Assembly (NCBI GenBank): GCA_037039925.1
Contig: JAXRKP010001455.1
Span: 23,501 to 87,500 of the forward strand
Direction: 5' to 3'
Source of the DNA: Doris montereyensis
Lineage: Eukaryota > Mollusca > Gastropoda > Nudibranchia > Dorididae
Length of the DNA stretch: 64,000 nucleotides
Position numbers and translations under genes: made by a program. The notes below the pieces were generated by a model. That model had not been told where the DNA came from and did no database searches. It saw only the letters and a program-made list of their open reading frames with translations. Shown here piece by piece: positions 45,306-55,495 of the stretch; within the stretch, counting starts at the first letter, position 1; every line of letters begins with the position of its first letter.

Positions 45306-48300
45306 CCATGCACTCACATGGTTTTTCCTTCATTTCTTTTTTTTATTGTTCAAAAATTAATTTTTTTTTTCTGTGTCCCTCATGGTTTTATTCCCTTATC
45401 TTTTTTCTCAGCTTTATGTTTTAAGCGCATTGTATGAATTGAAATCTCCAGTTCTTTCCTTTTCTTTATGGCTTAAGAACACTTGATGAAGATTTTAACG
45501 TGCCATTTGGTAACACTAGAGATATACAGGATTTTTTTTTCTCCCCTTTATTTTGTCTTGCAGGGGGGTTAAATCTAGTCACGTATTGATAGGCAAGCAC
45601 GGACAGGTGTGTCTGTCAGGTTTCCACAACTCACACTACACCATACAGAACGGCAGGTGTCAGCGTCGACTCCATGAACTTCCCCTCCACGCAGTCGACA
45701 GCCTCCAGTGTTTTAGCCCAGAGCTTCTTGAGCAGGTCAGTCGAGACCTTGTGTCGTGTCCTTAGCATTGATTTCATTTTTTTTGTTTTTTCTCTCACAG
45801 AAAATGAGGATACCTGTTTTATTTTGTACAGACAATGGATACCTGTTATATTTTATACAGAAAATGAGGATACCTGTTTTATTTTGTACAGACAATGGAT
45901 ACGTGTTTTTATTTTATACAGAAAATGAGAATATCTGTTTTATTTTGTTCAGAAAATGAGGATACTTGTTTTATTTTGTACAGACAATGGATACCTGTTT
46001 TATTTTGTACAGACAACGGATACCTGTTTTATTTTGTACAGACAATGGATACCTGTTTTTATTTTGTACAGACAACGTTTTATACCTGATACCTTTTATT
46101 TTGTACAGACAATGGATACCTGTTTTATTTTGTACAGACAATGGATACCTGTTTTATTTTGTACAGACAACGGATACCTGTTTTATTTTGTACAGACAAT
46201 GGATACCTGTTTTACTTTCTACAGGCAATGGATACCTGTTTTATTTTGTACAGACAATGGATACCTGTTTTATTTTGTACAGACAATGGATACCTGTTTT
46301 ATTTTGTACAGACAATGGATACCTGTTTTACTTTGTACAGACAATGGATATCTGTTTTATTTTGTACAGAACAATGGATACACTTAGGAATCAATGTTTT
46401 TTTATTTTGTACACTTAGGACAATGGATACCTATTTTACTTTGCACAGAGCAGACAATGGATACCATGTTTTTATTTTTTTTCGTTGCTTTGAATCAATG
46501 CAGTGAATGAATGAATGTTTTTTTTTCTTTCTGCACAGAGTATGGCTACACTTAGGAATCAATGCTTTTTTTTTTTAGAATCCTCTCTGCACAGAGCATG
46601 GCTACACTTAGGAATCCATGTTTTTTTTTTCTCTGCACAGAGCATGGCTACACTTAGGAATCCATGTTTTTATTTTTCTCTCTGCACAGAGCATGGCTAC
46701 ACTTAGCAATCCATGTTTTTATTTTCTCTCTGCACAGAGCATGGCTACACTTAGGAATCCATGTTTTTATTTTCCTTGCAGAGATACACTGGGTGCTTGT
46801 GTTTCTCACTTAGGAAATATCAATGCATGTAAACAAAACAATTATTGTTTTCTTATCAGAGACTGATTCATGTCAAACCTTGATACTGATTCATGTCAAA
46901 CCTTTTTTAATTAGTGATGAATAATGACAAGGAAAGGTAAAGACTAACAGAGAGGCAAGGGGTATGTTAAAAGTGATGAATAATGACAAGAAGTAATATT
47001 TTAGCCCTATAGGAACAAAGAAGAGACAAATACAAAGGAATAAACAAAAAAACAAACTTTGAGGCATCAGTGGAATTGAACCTGCGACCTCCGCATTGGC
47101 ACACATCGCCTTGTCATGACAAGAGAGCATACTATCACCCAAGCTAACTGTGCTCCAAAATGGATGCTGATGCAGATGTCATGGGTTCAATTCATTGGGG
47201 TTTACAGACCTGCCGTTTATCCCGATTTAATCAGAATTATCCCGATCTTTTAACAAAAACTTGCAAAAGTCTGATTTTCCTTTGGCCTGTCCCGATTTTT
47301 TTGTAATACAATTGCAGTCGTTGCCTAGACGGCATTGTTACGTATATTCAGCGTGCAATTTTTGTTTTTAATCGGCCAATACCCAGATGTTGTGCCTATC
47401 CAGGATTCATGTTATTATGAGTAATGGTGTATCGATTCTTCGCTGCATTCTTTAGAGTACTTGTACTGTACTTGTTCGAGACTTCAAAAATCGTATGATT
47501 ACGTGTTATTGAGGCCTACGTGATTACTAGAGCTTTGAATTTCAAATCGATCAAGCAGAAGGCTTCGCTGATATTCGATGACTTGTTAGATCTAGATCTA
47601 GAAATCCCTAGTATTAGGGACGTCTAAATCTAGTTCTAGATGATCTGTATCTGTACTCTTAAGTAGATTTAATAGATCTAAATTAAGTCGAGATTTAAAA
47701 CTTTGAAACAATATAACTCCCCTGCAGCAAAATGCGATCACATGCATGTCAGAGAGAGAGAGAAAGAAGTGTTGTGCGTGTGTGTGTGTAAAAAGAGAGA
47801 AATAGAGAGCATTTTTGTGTGTGTTTCGTGCGATCGCGAATGTATGTGAGTGTATGTGTTAGTGAGCAATTTATGAAGTGAAAAGCAAATGCAAGGAAAA
47901 ATAGAAGTTGGGTGATAATTGACAGGTATGTCTGCACGTACGTCTGACCGGATAGCAGAAGGGGTGGGGTGGGCATGTGTGTGTGAGGAAAGTGAATGTG
48001 AACAGTGAGTGGGAAGGAGGCGACTGAATGCTGATTTAATACTAGAATTCAAGTTTTATTACTTTTATTGGCACAGGGGAGGGGTGCTATTATAATGAAT
48101 ATTTTTACTTGGGAAAAGGCGGAACCAGCACCAACAGTGACTTTATTATTATTAAGCTCAAGATGAGGTGACCGGCTGACTCTAGACCTGAAATCGCTCA
48201 TGTATCCTGATTTTTTTTTTCACCAAGATCTTGATTTTTTTCCATCTATGTTCTAATTTTAAAAATTTAGAGTTGCAGGTCTGAATTCAATTGATGCCGA

Positions 48301-51300
48301 ACGATTTTTTTCCATCTAATTCTTTGCATTTGTCTCGTCTTTGTTCTTGCGGGGCTTCAATATTATTTCATGTCATCATTCATCACTTTTGACACTTGCC
48401 TCACTGTTTGTCTTTACCTTTAAATTACTTGCTTTTCCAGCAAGAAACGTTAAAACTGTCTTATGTTTCTCTCTCTACATGCATTTATATATATAATATA
48501 TGACGTATATATGCAACTTTTCTTTGTTTTTAACAATTCATTACTTCAATACACTATGACAAGAGTATTGATGTTGTTTTCAATTGTCCTCTATGAAGTT
48601 ATTTGAATTTTTCAAATAAGGTATACGTTTTCTCAATGCGAAACAGGAATATGTAAGATTCCAGCTTCATATTTTAACATTGTAATATTCATAATATTTT
48701 TTAATCTTTATGCTTTTATTTTATGCCATTCATCTTTTGTTTATCCTTTTTGTCTTTCTTCTAGTCTAAGGACATATCTTTACTTTCTTTATGGGTTTTT
48801 TATGCCTTTATCTTGAGTTAGATTGCACAATTTATGATATGTTCTTCTTTATATATATCATATTGAGGTTGTCTGTGCTGCCCTTTGAAATCTAGTGTAT
48901 TGAGCAGGAAATTTTCATGTTGGTCTAAACCAATAATCTGAGATTCCTTTATTATCCGTTTTTTATTTAATTAATTTCAGAATCTAGCGGGCTACACCTT
49001 TAAATCAGATGTCTACAGTGTGGGCATTTTAACTTGTGAGCTAGCCAATGGGCAGTCTCCCTTGCAGACATGCCAGTCACTCAAGTAAGTGGAGAAATCA
49101 GTCAGCGAAATAGGACGTTCTATTAACATAGTTGCCAAACAGTGTGTAAAAACCGTATTTAGTACGTATTTTTAGCTTTGAGTCCGTAAGTCTGTATAAG
49201 CCTTGAAAAGTATGAATGTTAAGTGTATTTCGGTTTGTATAGTTAACGACAGAGATTAAGAGAGGGGGTGAAAGTCCAGGAGGCCATTACCTTAGAGTGG
49301 ATCATTTTAAGTTAAATGATCAATGTTATCTGGAATATTGCGGGCTTTTGTGCGAGTTAGAATTAGTTTTCACAGTAAGAGTATGTTTTTTGATTTGTAA
49401 AGGTTGGCAGCTATGTATTAATATGTTATTGTTGACCCTGCCTCAGATATTCAGTAGGAAAACAAACATGTCCTTTACGTCCTCTTTAGTCAGTCAGGTC
49501 TTTCTTTCAGTACAGAAGAAGCTTTTGCTGGCTCACAGCATAGTTCCTCTTGTCTTTACAAAACATTTTGTTACTTGATTTGAATGTTAGTCTGTCTGTC
49601 AAAGCAGTAATTCTATATTTTTCTTCCTTCTTTTCTGCAGATGCTGTTAGAAAAACTAAGCGGTACAAAGCCTAGACTGGCAGATGCAACAACCGTCGGG
49701 GAGTTCATCATAGACGATGGTAGGTTCACCTTTTTTTTTCAACCGTGACCTAAACAATGCATCCACCAAGCCAACTGCAGATACTTTCACAGAGATGTCA
49801 ACCTGTTCGTAAAAAACACACATTTTGTACGCATAGACACTCAGTAATGCAGATATGCAAAATTTGAATTGAATAAGCAAAACGTGCCGTGTTATGCACA
49901 AAGGTAACACCTCAGGCTTTCGATTCCCGTGCGTGTTAAATTTACATTGAATCACCACAGAAAAGTCGATGACAGTATCGTTGTCGTTTTCTTTTCTTTA
50001 TTCTTTGTCTAAATGTTTTCCATTCTTTGCAAGATTGGGAAGTAATTGTCATTGCATTTGATAGTTTCGATGAAATGAAAATTTTTGGTGTAGTAGATGA
50101 AAAAATTACTGCCAAAAATAAGAAAACACAAATTTAAAGCTTGGCATCTCTGCTTTCAATTCCTGTCTAAAGAGTTTTATTGTCAAATGATGAACAGCTT
50201 GTTGAATAAATAATATATCAAATTTGACCTTTGAAAATTTTCAAAACAATATTTTTGTAAATTTGAGATGATGTCTGTAAAAGCAATACCTTTTTTGTCA
50301 TTACTATAACAATCATGACTGAATAGTGTACAGACAGATTTTTCTAGCATCGCTTTTACAGCCGCTTTTTGGAGAGGAAAGACATCGTTGTGGTAAACCT
50401 GTGATGGGATAATTTCCCCAATTAATAATAATTAATAAATTGATTTTTATCATGCCTAATCATCCACTCCAAAGTGCTTTACGGTGCTTTACAATATCAA
50501 AAGTCATTTACATCATTCATACAAAGCTGTATACATACTGATTAACTAATGAAAGTATGTACAATAAAAGAGAAACGGCTTTAAAAAATAAGACACTTTC
50601 CTGTCATTGTAAAGTGCCTTTGAATATATTGTTATGGATATAGGCGCTATATGAATGGTTAATATCATGATGTCATTAATGCCATTGTTTCATTATCAGA
50701 AGAGACAGAGGATCAGACTGTGACACCCCAGGAGAGAGCAGACGCCATTTTCTTTCAGCGCACATTTGCACAAGCATTACATGATTTTGCCTCCATTTGT
50801 TTAGAAAGAGACCCTAACATGCGGTAGGTATTTGCAGCACATTGCTTTTATTTTTATTGGTTTCAATACTCAAGCATAGAAATAATGTCTTATGCACATA
50901 TAAGATTGTGTGCTGATTATTATGGAATTGGTGTATATATGTGCCAAAAGGTGATTGTAAAGCTGATGAAAAATATAAAATTTGAATTTATTTTTATCTG
51001 TAAAAGATTTTGCATACTAAATACTAATTTGACCTGAATTTCAGTGCCATTATCTAATATAAAAAGTGAAAATATAGTTCCTCACCCTATGTTTCAAGAA
51101 TTGGGTTATTGTCATAGGTTAAGGGGGGAGCGGGTCCTGAACAATTATTTTTAAAAAATTTGATATATACAAACTTAACAATTGTTCTCGGCATGTCTAA
51201 GTTAGCTGAAAAAATTAAACAATTTTTTTTATCATATGGTTGCCATGGGAACATCTTGGATTTTCATTACGAAAAAATACGTACAATTTCATTTCAAAAA

Positions 51301-54085
51301 GGCTTTTTAGTTATGAACAAACTTGGCTATAATTATGCACACATGTTATTTGGCTCAATATCTAGCCCCACCCAGTAGCTTTTTGGATAAATTAAACAGT
51401 TTTGATTTAATGAATTTTTTGAAAATGCAAATAGCAACATTTCCAAAATTTAATCACAAAAAATTTCATTTTGCAAAATTTTGAGGAGATATTAAAAATC
51501 ACTACTGGTTGAAACATTGTTTTGCGTTATAGATGTTATATACCAAATTTGGGCAATCGGACAATTAATAAAAAAGTAGACCGCACATCACTGTCAAAAA
51601 AGTAAAATTTTGAGAAAATCGCATTTAAAATTTTTTTCTTCTGTTATTTGAATTTTTTTCACATACAAACCTTTAAAAGAATAATATAATACTTTGAAAC
51701 ATCATACAATCTTGAGAGGCTATCAAATACTTCATGTCGACCCTATTTCAACTGTTCCAGGTCCCTTATGCTCATGTCCGTATGGCATTTTCTTATAACA
51801 GGTGCGCCGAATGTTTCTTGTAATATTCTAATAATATAGCTAATATTGACAATAATTCCTCAAAAGCACATGTTTTGGATAAAGTAATTTGTGGTAATTA
51901 AAATGAGCACCAATTTTTACACTTTAGACAAAATTTCCAGTTTTATGGTACAACCGATGTGTTGAAGGTTAGGCCGGTATCATTTCTAAAAAAATAGTAT
52001 AAAACGAAAGAACCGATACTGAGCCTTTGTTATGGTATCAATGTGAAGGGAATGAACTGCCGCCTCCAGTAGTGCAAGAAACGAGATTTGTCCGATTTGT
52101 GGTAAAAACTTGACAATTGGACATATGGGTGGGTGAAAGTCATTATCGTCGTTTTCCGTGGTTATGCAGTCTCTTTGTAAATACATTTGATCAAAGCCTA
52201 TTCCTTTTTTATGTAAACATCAGGGGTATATGTTAAGTGAAGGAATTATTCATTTACTGAGCCTCCTTGAAAATATTTATGTCTGTGTTTATTGTGAGTA
52301 AGTACAAGCATACTCATCTCCCATCAGAATTTGCATTAGAAAAAGGACAAGCATTTTGACTCACATGCTTGGAATAGCATAAATGAGTATAATGATAATA
52401 TGTTGATTATATCTCTCAATGTTTGATGATGATTGTGCATATTATGATTTATGAATATTAAATCATCATCATCATCATCACATCTTGTCTTATCTTGTGT
52501 GACGCCCTTAGGCCCACTGCCAATCAGCTGCTTAGCCATCCAGTGTTCAAGAGCATCAAAAGTAGATCTTCTACCATCCTTCCATCCCTCCTCCATCCTG
52601 TCACTCCGTTAACTGATATTGCCAAAGTGTCTAAAGGTGGGTATGTTCTGAGTACCGTTTCAGGGTTTTTTTTTTTTTACAACTGTCGGGAGACTCAGTA
52701 GTCCAGAGGCAAGGTGTCGGCCTCTCAACCCAAAGGTCGTGGGTTGAAGCCCTGCCGATGGTTGACAAATTTTCTTAATTTTTTTCCTTGAGTGAAATCT
52801 AACCCCCTGGTCCAGGTAGGTGGATCGACACTTACTCCCATCAGAGACGGACGATAAAAGGAGGTCTCGTGTGCTGATCACAACACTCTGTGCACGTTAA
52901 AGATCCCATGGCTGTTTACAAGGCAGTCTGAACAAAATTAAAAATCTTGCTCCCAGCAAAAACCCAGAGATCACCAATAGTTGTGGATGTGGGTAAATCA
53001 AATGAAATGAAAGGTTACAGCTGTCCCCATCAAGACTGCAACTGGTTTACCTGATTGAGCCAGTACTCGATGTTGAACTTACTTTGGTAGGCGTGAATGA
53101 TACAATTTCAACTTTTTAATCTTAAAACCTGCTTAAAATGGCGGCTTAATATGTGAATGAAAATTCTACTTAAAGGCAAAGAAACAATGAAATTTTCCTT
53201 ATTTAAACCACCTTGTGGTAGAAAAATTTCTCAGATTAAAACGATGTTGGATTATTTAGAAACTACAGTACAGCCCGTATTCCTTGAACTTCTTGGGACC
53301 AAAGTTTAATTGTTGAAGAAGCGTTTGGGGAAAAATCATAGACATACATTGTTGTCGTTATTGATCCAGTATCGTTCGGACATTTGTCCTTGGCCCAATG
53401 CCATGTAGTGGTATCTGCAGGTAGATTCCATCTGCTGAAGGGTTCCATAATAGTATTTTGCATAGGTCTGAGCCATTGTGATGAATTCAGGGATTCCATG
53501 TTTTTGTGGAATTTGTGTTCGGGGATACCGGCTGTATTGTGCAAGCAAAATATGGTTTCTCTTAGTGGCCTGACAGAAGAGCCTTTGATGCACAAAGAAT
53601 GACCAACTTAGAATTATTTATTATATGTTATAGATTTATGGTTAGAAAACCTGTCACATTATGTCTGAGATCAAACCTGTCACATTGCCATTCTAACCTT
53701 TGTGAGATCAAACCTGTCACATTGCCATCCTAACCTTTGTGAGATCAAACCTGTCACATTGCCATCCTAACCTTTGTGAGATCAAGCCTGTCACATTGCC
53801 ATCCTAACCTTTGTGAGATCAAGCCTGTCACATTGCCATCCTAACCTTTGTGAGATCAAGCCTGTCACATTGCCATCCTAACCTTTGTGAGATCAAGCCT
53901 GTCAGAACATTTGTGTCACAACCTGTTCATGGTTTGAACTCTTTCAATTTTACTTGTGATGAACTCTTTTAATGTGGCTTTCATTCTTTCCATGATTTCC
54001 CTTTGTTTCAGCCATGCCAAGCGAAGACGACGATTTTACTAGAAAGATGAGTGAGGTTTCTATGCAAGAAGACTGGACTTTTTAA
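36776..54085 (+). CDS. STRADA/STRADB homologue: STRAD pseudokinase (STE20-related adaptor), two frame breaks
   Basis: STRAD binds and activates the tumour-suppressor kinase LKB1 together with MO25. Ten exons join to about 382 codons: 36776-36893, 42233-42350, 43493-43601, 45028-45151, 45564-45735, 48981-49084, 49641-49719, 50700-50823, 52512-52636 and 54012-54085. Visible landmarks are [11 protein letters not shown] (glycine loop), VAVKK.NLEAW (beta-3), [99 protein letters not shown] and the terminal EDWTF. HRD is replaced by HRG and DFG by SGF, so the fold should be catalytically dead, as in known STRADs. WTF matches the family's MO25-binding WEF. Frame is lost twice, at 42304-42308 and about 49058-49066, both repairable by one homopolymer base. 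Length, order and phases fit human STRADA (431 aa) and STRADB. Orthology to A versus B is not resolved; invertebrates usually have one. Confidence 0.92.
36861..37486 (+). repeat. 47-bp minisatellite made of the STRAD exon end and splice donor
   Basis: About 13 head-to-tail copies of a 47-bp unit; starts at 36861, 36908 and 36955 set the period. The first copy is the last 33 bases of the STRAD exon plus its gtaaga donor and 9 intron bases. Later copies keep gtaaga, gtgaga or gtgaaa after the duplicated exon end, except those reading atagataag. A remnant reappears at 39845-39877 beyond an insertion. Confidence 0.9.
37487..39848 (+). mobile_element. 2.36-kb element inserted into the 47-bp array
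   Basis: The 47-bp repeat unit is interrupted after ...gtgctatc (37486) and resumes as tatcagctttcagcc (39845), so a TATC duplication flanks an insert. The ends read cacagcgtcgaa and, inverted, caaagcgtacaa, 9 of 12 matching as weak terminal inverted repeats. It carries one 255-codon frame (38365-39132). These features suggest a decayed DNA transposon. Confidence 0.6.
38365..39132 (+). CDS. 255-codon ORF of the inserted element, unidentified
   Basis: This is the longest non-repetitive frame in the window. Readable features are Cys/His pairs ([27 protein letters not shown]), a [20 protein letters not shown] segment and a Gln/Thr/His-rich composition unlike the host exons. QAYH-x-x-x-(F/L)-x-G-N-x-x-H-K and (P)K-x-H-x-L-E-H-H-x-x-P segments recall uncharacterised transposon-linked proteins of marine invertebrates, but I cannot name the family. 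The frame ends soon after [11 protein letters not shown], perhaps truncated. It lies inside an intron of STRAD. Confidence 0.45.
   Translation: MLGIVLKHHKLLETAAHSMDNKITCQTDTHLTELGQVLKQYGSCWKQANETQTQLDLYQICLLFRDNDIDKATHTQEVRDTEHKLSQITHEKLTHRLGPIASSLDKVLTKHRITPQAYHSRSFIGNRCHKYLQEKVYTDLTQTIITQTMACTHCPIIIDEAHTIALVFNNINKTFSKVHKAISHTKTINENSINNIQQDIDTYMSMYRQSFPNKTIPKQHILEHHCTPHIYDITNSGLGCWVNREWKAVISQLQG
39969..41648 (+). mobile_element. Terminal-repeat element with an expanded 40-bp core
   Basis: The left end (cggtaaagtcgcaaac at about 39969) and right end (ggcgactttcaccg at about 41631) are inverted copies. Between them lie a conserved left body (aggaagcc...tagttaggattccgt) and a 40-bp tandem array. 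Related copies are at about 23105-23360 and 44334-44525. There is no coding capacity, so it is nonautonomous. Confidence 0.65.
40148..41525 (+). repeat. 40-bp satellite array (about 34 copies)
   Basis: The unit contains ggcaatccatgtattcctat followed by tgggtctagtttttgacact, with exactly 40-bp spacing through most of the array. Variants are tatccctattg versus tattcctattg, and truncated units lie near 40180, 40860 and 41150. It is the expanded core of the surrounding element. Confidence 0.95.
41700..42640. other. STRAD intron flanks with a GC-rich island
   Basis: 42420-42560 is unusually GC-rich (gcggctcgcgcagccagcgc, cgccgcggcacgaggctgcc) in an AT-rich intron. It has no frame and its origin is unknown. 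Confidence 0.5.
42233..42350 (+). CDS. STRADA/STRADB homologue: STRAD exon, glycine loop to beta-3, frame break
   Basis: The exon reads [26 protein letters not shown], then, one frame over, [14 protein letters not shown] with a gtatgt donor. Read literally the frame hits TAG at 42316. The A5 run at 42304-42308 should be A6 to keep VAVKKVNLEAW, which parallels VTVRRINLEAC in human STRADA. Confidence 0.9.
42881..43200 (+). mobile_element. tRNA-headed SINE, family B copy
   Basis: The head, gggactcgatagtccagagg ... gtgggtttgagccccgc, is tRNA-like. The body has ggtccaggtaggtggatcga, aaaggaggtcctgtgtgcat and ttggctgtttacagggcaat, and the tail agttgtggatgtgggtaaat caaa. It lies in a STRAD intron. 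Confidence 0.75.
43493..43601 (+). CDS. STRADA/STRADB homologue: STRAD exon, alpha-C to hinge
   Basis: Encodes [20 protein letters not shown] then [20 protein letters not shown] and the LW.V...MA hinge segment are typical of the family. The acceptor is tgtctttcag and the donor gtgagt, ending in phase 1. Confidence 0.92.
43755..43885 (+). repeat. Dispersed repeat (gagatcaccgcatatggt family)
   Basis: Contains gtttcctcttaattcaccct gagatcaccgcaagtgatgg acacggaaaattccaatt, in a STRAD intron. Confidence 0.65.
44334..44525 (+). mobile_element. Truncated sibling copy of the satellite-bearing element
   Basis: Begins gtgaaagtcgcaaatcgtg, continues with acaagctcctatgcttcgtc and tagttagaattctgt, and contains one attgggtctagattttgac unit. 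It is then cut off by a different repeat at about 44523. Confidence 0.6.
45028..45151 (+). CDS. STRADA/STRADB homologue: STRAD exon, helices D and E to the HR motif
   Basis: Encodes [38 protein letters not shown] and IIHR, matching GSAKDLICTHF and ALDYIHHMGYVHR of human STRADA. The donor is gtatac, phase 2. Confidence 0.92.
45268..45306 (+). repeat. (CA)n microsatellite
   Basis: cacaca tract in the STRAD intron just after the exon ending at 45151. Confidence 0.95.
45564..45735 (+). CDS. STRADA/STRADB homologue: STRAD exon, degenerate catalytic and activation loops
   Basis: After R completes across the junction, the exon reads [20 protein letters not shown], then [20 protein letters not shown] and FSPELLEQ. 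The catalytic Asp of HRD is Gly, and the DFG position reads SGF. Human STRADA has HRSVKASHIL and LSGLR. The donor is gtcagt, phase 0. Confidence 0.93.
45805..46375 (+). repeat. 29-bp minisatellite in a STRAD intron
   Basis: Unit gacaatggatacctgtttta followed by ttttgtaca, about 18 copies. The first few are the variant aaaatgaggatacctg. All three frames stay open and give long spurious ORFs. Confidence 0.95.
46515..46785 (+). repeat. 48-bp minisatellite in the same STRAD intron
   Basis: About five copies of gagcatggctacacttagga followed by atccatgtttttattttctc and tctgcaca. Degenerate units mixing both motifs lie at 46370-46515. Confidence 0.9.
46905..47215 (-). mobile_element. Third SINE-like repeat, reverse copy
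   Basis: The reverse strand gives gcacagttagcttgggtgat agtatgctctc and gtcgcaggttcaattccact, a tRNA-like head with B box, then a body matching 23455-23585 in the opposite sense. Confidence 0.5.
47209..48285. mobile_element. Possible insertion splitting a SINE
   Basis: The left edge acagacctgccgtttatccc and right edge gagttgcaggtctgaa carry inverted agacctgc. SINE sequence ends at about 47208 and resumes at about 48283 (attcaattgatgccgaac). The interior has AGATCTAG-rich DNA at 47585-47680 and no coding frame. Confidence 0.35.
48430..48980. other. STRAD intron, no element recognised
   Basis: AT-rich, with atatatataatatatg at about 48486-48500. Confidence 0.5.
48981..49084 (+). CDS. STRADA/STRADB homologue: STRAD exon, helix F, second frame break
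   Basis: Encodes [20 protein letters not shown] and LANGQSPL. One frame over it continues ADMPVTQ, equal to KDMPATQ of human STRADA, up to the gtaagt donor. The shift lies at the CCC run near 49058-49066 (CCC expected as CCCC). Phase 0 at the donor then fits the next exon, MLLEKL. Confidence 0.9.
49641..49719 (+). CDS. STRADA/STRADB homologue: STRAD exon, MLLEKL segment
   Basis: Encodes [20 protein letters not shown] then EFIIDD. MLLEKLNGT is nearly invariant in STRADA. The acceptor is cttttctgcag and the donor gtaggt, phase 1. Confidence 0.9.
49720..50699. other. STRAD intron, no element recognised
   Basis: Only short frames. 50425-50660 has a repeat-like gtgctttacggtgctttac and gcgctatatgaatggttaat. 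Confidence 0.45.
50700..50823 (+). CDS. STRADA/STRADB homologue: STRAD exon, insert and helix H
   Basis: Encodes [40 protein letters not shown] and M plus two bases. It aligns with [24 protein letters not shown] of STRADA in two adjoining parts. The acidic stretch before RTF is the variable insert. The acceptor is cattatcag and the donor gtaggt. Confidence 0.9.
51130..51740. repeat. Diverged relative of the 25.4-kb duplicated segment
   Basis: Contains tatggttgccatgggaacat cttggattt, tagttatgaacaaacttggc, gaaaatgcaaatagcaacat and ggacaattaataaaaaagta. The order is similar to 25.4-26.1 kb. No coding frame was found. Confidence 0.35.
51741..52511. other. STRAD intron, no element recognised
   Basis: A (CAT)n stretch at about 52464-52481; otherwise unremarkable. 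Confidence 0.5.
52512..52636 (+). CDS. STRADA/STRADB homologue: STRAD exon, helix I and C-tail
   Basis: Encodes [40 protein letters not shown] and SK. It parallels [20 protein letters not shown] and LPELLRPVTPITNF of STRADA. The acceptor is gacgcccttag and the donor gtgggt. A SINE sits 50 bp downstream. Confidence 0.92.
52687..53012 (+). mobile_element. tRNA-headed SINE, family B copy
   Basis: Full-length relative of the copy at 42881 (ggagactcagtagtccagag to gttgtggatgtgggtaaatc). It starts 50 bp after a STRAD exon donor. Confidence 0.75.
53640..53905 (+). repeat. 37-bp minisatellite in the last STRAD intron
   Basis: About 6.5 copies of tgagatcaagcctgtcacat followed by tgccatcctaacctttg, ending 107 bp before the last coding exon. 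Confidence 0.93.
54012..54085 (+). CDS. STRADA/STRADB homologue: STRAD last coding exon, terminal WTF
   Basis: Encodes [20 protein letters not shown] then DWTF and TAA. STRADs end in D-W-E-F (or Y-W-E-F), which plugs into MO25. Here Trp and Phe are kept and Glu is Thr. The acceptor is tttgtttcag. Confidence 0.92.
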
Positions 54086-55227
54086 AATCTCCATGGCTTG
54101 TTTGTCTTGGTGGAAGAGAGCTCTTTTTTACTGTGAAATCAAAGCTGTCTTTTTAAAAAAAATACAGACTTAAGATCAATTACAATTTATCTTGCAATTT
54201 ATAAATCACTTGTCTTGACAATTTTTTTTTTTTTTTAGGCTGTACCATCATTTGATAAGCAGAAGTGTCGAAGTCCGAAAAATTTGTTTCATTTATAAAA
54301 AAATTCAGATACACTTATAAAATTTTTTAAGGTTTTTAAAGTGAAAAAGTTACTTGAAGGTGCATTATTAAGATTGAAACTAACTTGGGGAGAAAGAAAA
54401 AAGAAATTAGGAAACTTTGTGGACTTTAACATGTCTGGTTGTTAAATGATATTTAGTGCCTTCATTTAAAAACTTGACTTTTTTAAGACTTGAAAAAACA
54501 AACTCTTTTCTCATGACAAGTTATATTATGTCGTTCAACATTAAATCATTTGGTATGAGAGTATCAGGTGGCAGAAGGGAAAAGAGATTCTTTTTGATCT
54601 TTCATTTCCATACCTCCGATACGCTTTTCTTTAAAAAATGGGGAAAAAAATTTATTTCCAACTGATTATTAGTTTTCAAGGGTCTCATAAATTCATCTCA
54701 TTTGTTGCCAATTGTTTTTTTCGGCCCATACTTACTCATTCCAATTGTACTCATTCTTTTTATCTTGTCTCCATGGTAACTAACCTTGAACACATACGGT
54801 CACACACTCAAATTGCACATTGTCTCACACACAAAGAAAGGAGTAAGCAGATTATGGGAACGTGTTTGTTTTAGGGATGGGGGGGGGGTGGCTTTCAACG
54901 TACTTCATACTCTCTTGTTTCAGACAATGTTACCTCTAAGCTGTACGTGCGCACGACAGGAAGACAAGGTGCGCACAGCTGGGAAATGTCTTTGCACACC
55001 AATGAAATCAGCAGCCTGCATAAAATGAAAAAAAAACCCACAAAAAGAATTGATTTGCACACAACTGGGATTTTTTCGTCAAACTTTGCATAACACATAA
55101 AAAATGTACGCACACAGAGTGTAAAAACATTAGAGGAAACAATGATCTCTGGTTCTCATTTCTGTTCATTTGATTTTCTCCTGCAAAAGCATTTTCAGTG
55201 AGTTATTCCTCCCCTCTCTCTGTAGGT

Positions 55228-55240
55228 ACTACTGCTACTG

Positions 55241-55333
<93 letters not shown>

Positions 55334-55363
55334 ATTACTACTACTACTACTACTATTATTACT

Positions 55364-55403
<40 letters not shown>

Positions 55404-55495
55404 GCTACTACTACTACTACTACTACTACTGCTACTGCTACTACTACTACTACTACTACTACTGCTTACTACTACTGCTACTACAACTGCGTGCG
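55228..55495 (+). repeat. (TAC)n microsatellite
   Basis: About 90 triplets of tac/act with rare tgc and tt interruptions. It produces poly-Thr, poly-Tyr and poly-Leu false frames. Confidence 0.97.

Noticed and set aside
45756..46706. Overlapping 60-150-codon frames rich in CFILYRQW
   Set aside because: Translations of the 29-bp and 48-bp intronic arrays.
42233..54085. STRAD as a processed pseudogene
   Set aside because: It retains introns with good splice sites and conserved phases; only two one-base breaks are present.
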